Source: CADEDH01 sp047971245 (lineage in GTDB: Bacteria > Actinomycetota > Acidimicrobiia > Acidimicrobiales > SZUA-35). Taken from it: a DNA stretch of 9,326 nt. A program made the translations under genes and the position numbers. The notes under the pieces are model-generated. The model was not told where the DNA came from, made no database searches, and saw only the letters and a program-made list of their open reading frames with translations. This document shows, one piece after another, positions 7,156 through 9,326 of the stretch; position 1 is the stretch's first letter; each line of letters begins with the position of its first letter. Location: assembly GCA_047971245.1 (NCBI GenBank), contig JBKDZN010000293.1:1-9326 (forward strand), given 5' to 3'.

Positions 7156-7188
7156 CACCCAAACCGGGTGGCGGGCGGTCAAGCCCGC
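7156..7188 (-). terminator. Tandem hairpins after the rhodanese-ThiF gene
   Basis: On the minus strand, downstream of the stop at 7204, comes GCGGGC-TTGACC-GCCCGC (7188-7171). Directly abutting it is CACCC-GGTTT-GGGTG (7170-7156), followed by TTGTT. Both stems are perfect. The tail is only moderately T-rich, so this is a probable rather than certain intrinsic terminator. It would insulate the amidase operon from read-through. Confidence 0.55.
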
Positions 7189-7203
7189 GTCAGGAACCGT
7201 CGA

Positions 7204-8370
7204 TCACCCTCCGGCGAGCTGGGGCATGCACAACCCGTCGAGTTCGACGATCTCGATCCGGTCCCGGTTGGCGTAGGTTACCTGGTTGTCGGGGTCCACG
7301 GGGATCCGGTACTCCCGGAAACTCATCTCCAGGGCGTCGAAGGCCAGGAGCCGGCCCCGCAGCGAGTCGCCCAGGCCGAGGATGAGCTTGATGGCCTCGA
7401 GGGCCTCGATCGTGCCCACGATGCCGGGGAGGACACCGAGCACACCAGCCTCGGCGCAGCTCGGGGCCAGTTCGGCCGGGGGCGGCTCGGGCAGGAGATC
7501 CCGGTAGGTGGGGCCGTCGTGGGGGTCGAACACCGTCACCTGGCCCTCGAACCGGAAGATCGAGCCGTGGACCACGGGGATGCCGAGCTTCACCGAGGCG
7601 TCGTTCAGGAGGTAGCGGCTGGGGAAGTTGTCGGCCCCGTCGATGACGACGTCGTAGCCGTCGAGGATGTCGAGGATGTTGTCGGCCCCGAGCCGGGTGT
7701 CGTAGGTGACGACGGTGAGGTCCGGGTTCATAGCCACCAGGGTCTTCTTGGCCGAATCGACCTTCCGCTCCCCCACCCGGTCCATGTTGTGGAGGATCTG
7801 ACGCTGGATGTTGGAGTCGTCGACGACGTCCATGTCCACGATGCCGAGCGTCCCCACCCCGGCCGCGGCCAGGTAGAGGGCGGCCGGCGAACCCAGCCCT
7901 CCGGCGCCGAGCAGGAGGACCTTGGCGGCCAGCAGCTTCTGCTGGCCCTCCTCGCCCACCTCGGGCAACAGCAGGTGACGGCTGTAGCGGTTCCGCTGAT
8001 CGGGGGTCAGCGTTTGGGGGGTCTCCCACGGCCGGCCCTCGTCCTTCCAGCGGTTGAAACCGCCGTCCATCGAGACCACATCGGTGTAGCCGAGCTCACC
8101 CAGGGTCCTGGCCGCGAACGCGCTCCGCACCCCACCGGCGCACATCACCACGATCGGGGTGTCCTTGCCCGGGATGCGGTTCTCCACCTGGGCCTCGAGG
8201 TTGCCGCGGACGATCTGGACCGATCCGGGCACAATCCCCTGAGCGGTCTCGTCGGGTTCCCGGACGTCGAGCAGGACAGCCCCGTCGGCCATGCTCACCT
8301 CCGCCCCTGCCGGGTCGGTCTCGGAGATCTCGGACTTGGTGGCGGCCAACAGGTCGCGGAAGCTGGTCAT
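7204..8370 (-). CDS. Rhodanese-ThiF/MoeB fusion, sulfur-carrier adenylyltransferase/sulfurtransferase
   Basis: The product has 388 residues and is cytoplasmic. It starts at ATG 8370 with GAGG 7 bases upstream. Residues 25-115 are a rhodanese domain: VLLDVREPDE, then the active loop CAGGVRS with Cys77, then MDGGFNRWK. Residues 121-385 are the ThiF/MoeB/E1-like domain: RYSRHLLLPEVG, the nucleotide loop LLGAGGLGSPAA (153-164), IVDMDVVDDSNIQRQ (177-191), DGADNFPSRY, YRDLLPEPPP, and PSCAEAGVLG with the conserved Cys305. Such proteins adenylate the C-terminal Gly-Gly of small sulfur carriers (MoaD, ThiS, CysO) and pass on sulfur from the rhodanese cysteine as a thiocarboxylate. The E. coli MoeB zinc CxxC pair is absent (TYRD in place of CYRC), as I recall for mycobacterial MoeZ. 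In MoeZ and MOCS3 the rhodanese is C-terminal; here it is N-terminal. No carrier gene is in view, so molybdopterin, thiamine and cysteine roles cannot be separated. Confidence 0.9.
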   Translation of the reverse strand: MTSFRDLLAATKSEISETDPAGAEVSMADGAVLLDVREPDETAQGIVPGSVQIVRGNLEAQVENRIPGKDTPIVVMCAGGVRSAFAARTLGELGYTDVVSMDGGFNRWKDEGRPWETPQTLTPDQRNRYSRHLLLPEVGEEGQQKLLAAKVLLLGAGGLGSPAALYLAAAGVGTLGIVDMDVVDDSNIQRQILHNMDRVGERKVDSAKKTLVAMNPDLTVVTYDTRLGADNILDILDGYDVVIDGADNFPSRYLLNDASVKLGIPVVHGSIFRFEGQVTVFDPHDGPTYRDLLPEPPPAELAPSCAEAGVLGVLPGIVGTIEALEAIKLILGLGDSLRGRLLAFDALEMSFREYRIPVDPDNQVTYANRDRIEIVELDGLCMPQLAGG

Positions 8371-8384
8371 GTCTGGCCCTCAGG

Positions 8385-8417
8385 TTCTCTGGCGTTCGGG
8401 GTTTTCTGGCGTTCGGG
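8385..8417 (-). repeat. Two 16-base direct repeats just upstream of the rhodanese-ThiF gene
   Basis: Plus-strand TTCTCTGGCGTTCGGG (8385-8400) and TTTTCTGGCGTTCGGG (8402-8417) differ at one base and sit 17 bases apart. They lie 15-47 bases before the ATG at 8370, in the leader or promoter. They could be a regulator site or a recent slippage duplication. Confidence 0.55.
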
Positions 8418-8442
8418 CGAACAACGGTCAAAAGCCTAGCAA

Positions 8443-8464
8443 CCTGGTCAACAATAAGACCAGG
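8443..8464 (-). terminator. Inverted repeat between the sirtuin and rhodanese-ThiF genes, possible terminator or operator
   Basis: CCTGGTC and GACCAGG form a perfect 7-base stem with an 8-base AT-rich loop. On the minus strand it comes 57 bases after the sirtuin stop and is followed by TTGCTAGGCTTTTG, which is fairly T-rich. This fits a weak terminator for the sirtuin gene. The surrounding 8421-8460 AT-rich patch, with TTGACC and TAGGCT elements, could equally hold the next gene's promoter, making this an operator. No -35/-10 pair has good spacing. Confidence 0.45.
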
Positions 8465-8521
8465 ACGGCCTATTCCCCGCCGACCCCACCGCCGCCGGCT
8501 TTCACCTCACGGCCGGGCCCG

Positions 8522-9256
8522 CTACACGATCCGGGGCAGGATCTCGGAGATCGAGCCCTGGATGACCACGTCCGCGAGCTGGTCCATCTCGGTGGGGCTG
8601 CCGTTGACGATCACCACCCGGGCCCCGTGCCGCACCGCCACGGGCACCACATTGGCGATCGGGTAGACACCGAGGGTGGTGCCGACGGCCAGGAGCAGGT
8701 CGCACTCCTCGGCCGCCTTCTGGGCCCGCCACAGGTCGTCCTCGACCAGCCCCTGACCGAAACTGATGGTGGCCGACTTGAGGATCCCGCCGCATTTCGG
8801 GCATGGGGGGTCGTCCTCGCCCTGGCGGACCCGGTCGAGGGCCACCTGCATGTCGTCGCGGTAGCCGCAGTTCATGCACCGCACCACCTGGGCGGTGCCG
8901 TGGATCTCGACCACCAGGTCGGGGTTGCTGCCGGCCAGCTGGTGGAGACCGTCGACGTTCTGGGTGATCAACAGCCGCAGCTTCCCCCGCCGTTCCAGCC
9001 GGGGCAGGGCCCGGTGCCCCGGATTGGGATCGGCCGCCCACATCGGGCTGTCGAGCCGGTTCCGCCACCCGTTGCGGCGGACGTCGGGGTCGGCCAGGTA
9101 GTTCTGCAGGGTGGCTGCCTTCTCGGCCCCCGGGTTCCGGGTCCACACCCCCTGCGGCCCCCGGAAGTCCGGGATCCGGGAGTCGGTGGAGATCCCCGCC
9201 CCGGTCAGCACCACGATCCGGTCCGACTCGGTGATGAGGTCGGCCGCGGCCGCCAT
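8522..9256 (-). CDS. Sirtuin (Sir2 family), NAD-dependent protein deacylase
   Basis: The product is 244 residues from ATG 9256, a normal length for bacterial sirtuins. Motifs in order are TGAGISTDSRIPDFRGPQGVW (from residue 18, NAD binding), TQNVDGLHQLAG (98-109), catalytic His119 in EIHG, two zinc pairs CMNC (127-130) and CPKC (152-155), ISFGQ, GTTLGVYPIA (192-201) and VNGSPT. All catalytic and zinc residues are present. Sirtuins remove acyl groups from lysine using NAD, giving nicotinamide and O-acyl-ADP-ribose; acetyl-CoA synthetase is a classic bacterial target. The Tyr-x-x-Arg pair of desuccinylating CobB/SIRT5 types is not evident. I chose ATG 9256 for its GAGG at 5 bases. GTG 9289 would add 11 residues, and the frame is open to the window edge, so a longer N-terminus is possible. 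Upstream codons such as CAA and GCA look unlike this genome's usage. Confidence 0.92.
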   Translation of the reverse strand: MAAAADLITESDRIVVLTGAGISTDSRIPDFRGPQGVWTRNPGAEKAATLQNYLADPDVRRNGWRNRLDSPMWAADPNPGHRALPRLERRGKLRLLITQNVDGLHQLAGSNPDLVVEIHGTAQVVRCMNCGYRDDMQVALDRVRQGEDDPPCPKCGGILKSATISFGQGLVEDDLWRAQKAAEECDLLLAVGTTLGVYPIANVVPVAVRHGARVVIVNGSPTEMDQLADVVIQGSISEILPRIV

Positions 9257-9261
9257 CGCAT

Positions 9262-9265
9262 CCTC
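9262..9265 (-). promoter_or_regulatory. Ribosome binding site supporting the sirtuin start
   Basis: GAGG on the minus strand is 5 bases before ATG 9256. The alternative GTG at 9289 has no comparable match, so this short site decides the start I prefer. Confidence 0.5.
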
Positions 9266-9326
9266 GACCGGGACCTCGACTCCCCCCACCGTCGATTGCC
9301 ATGCGGACGGGTCGTGGCCGGCGGGG

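Noticed and set aside
8411..8422. GTTCG-GG-CGAAC palindrome as an actinobacterial LexA (SOS) box
   Set aside because: The LexA half-sites run CGAAC-N4-GTTCG. This has the opposite arrangement and a 2-base spacer, and the downstream gene is not an SOS gene.
7147..8439. Plus-strand 430-residue frame opposite the rhodanese-ThiF gene
   Set aside because: Rich in His, Val, Gly and Asp with no recognisable motif; the minus-strand frame carries complete catalytic motifs.

Overview
The window is uniformly very GC-rich. Its secreted peptidoglycan proteins have actinobacterial architectures: a PGRP amidase with a Trp-rich N-terminal region, a SpoIID protein whose GWGHG motif lies at the N-terminus, sequence-repeat units around 'GYxVxxDGxVxxFG', and DUF4214 tails. 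This points to a high-GC actinobacterium. The mix of DUF4214 with these domains makes Acidimicrobiia my best guess, but that is inference. There are five protein-coding genes. No RNA gene, insertion sequence, prophage or CRISPR array was seen.

Layout. (1) 72-1871, plus strand: a 599-residue cytoplasmic protein related to the HAD-like proteins of surface-glycan clusters, with most catalytic HAD motifs eroded. Its frame is open to the left edge. It converges, 10 bases apart, on (2) 1882-3807, minus strand: a secreted SpoIID/LytB-type protein (presumed lytic transglycosylase or amidase enhancer) ending in four DUF4214 units. (3) 3855-7016, minus strand, 47 bases upstream of the SpoIID gene and clearly in one operon with it: a large secreted PGRP/amidase_2 enzyme with an acidic and Pro/Thr-rich N-terminal half, a zinc amidase domain, six propeller-like repeats and a C-terminal block of four DUF4214 units matching that of the SpoIID protein. 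(4) 7204-8370, minus strand: a rhodanese-ThiF/MoeB fusion for sulfur-carrier activation. (5) 8522-9256, minus strand: a zinc-containing sirtuin (NAD-dependent protein deacylase), whose frame is open to the right edge.

How the parts may work together. The most interesting unit is the amidase-SpoIID operon. Amidases strip stem peptides, and SpoIID-type enzymes cut the resulting naked glycan strands. Here the two activities are encoded back to back and carry the same C-terminal DUF4214 module, which suggests co-localised, sequential wall remodelling. Upstream of the operon lie four hexamers at an exact 11-base period (7069-7107). That is the geometry of an OmpR/PhoB-family response-regulator site, and MtrA, a known regulator of actinobacterial wall hydrolases, is an obvious candidate. 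The rhodanese-ThiF and sirtuin genes look like housekeeping functions. They are separated from each other by a hairpin, an AT-rich patch and a direct repeat, so they are probably transcribed independently.
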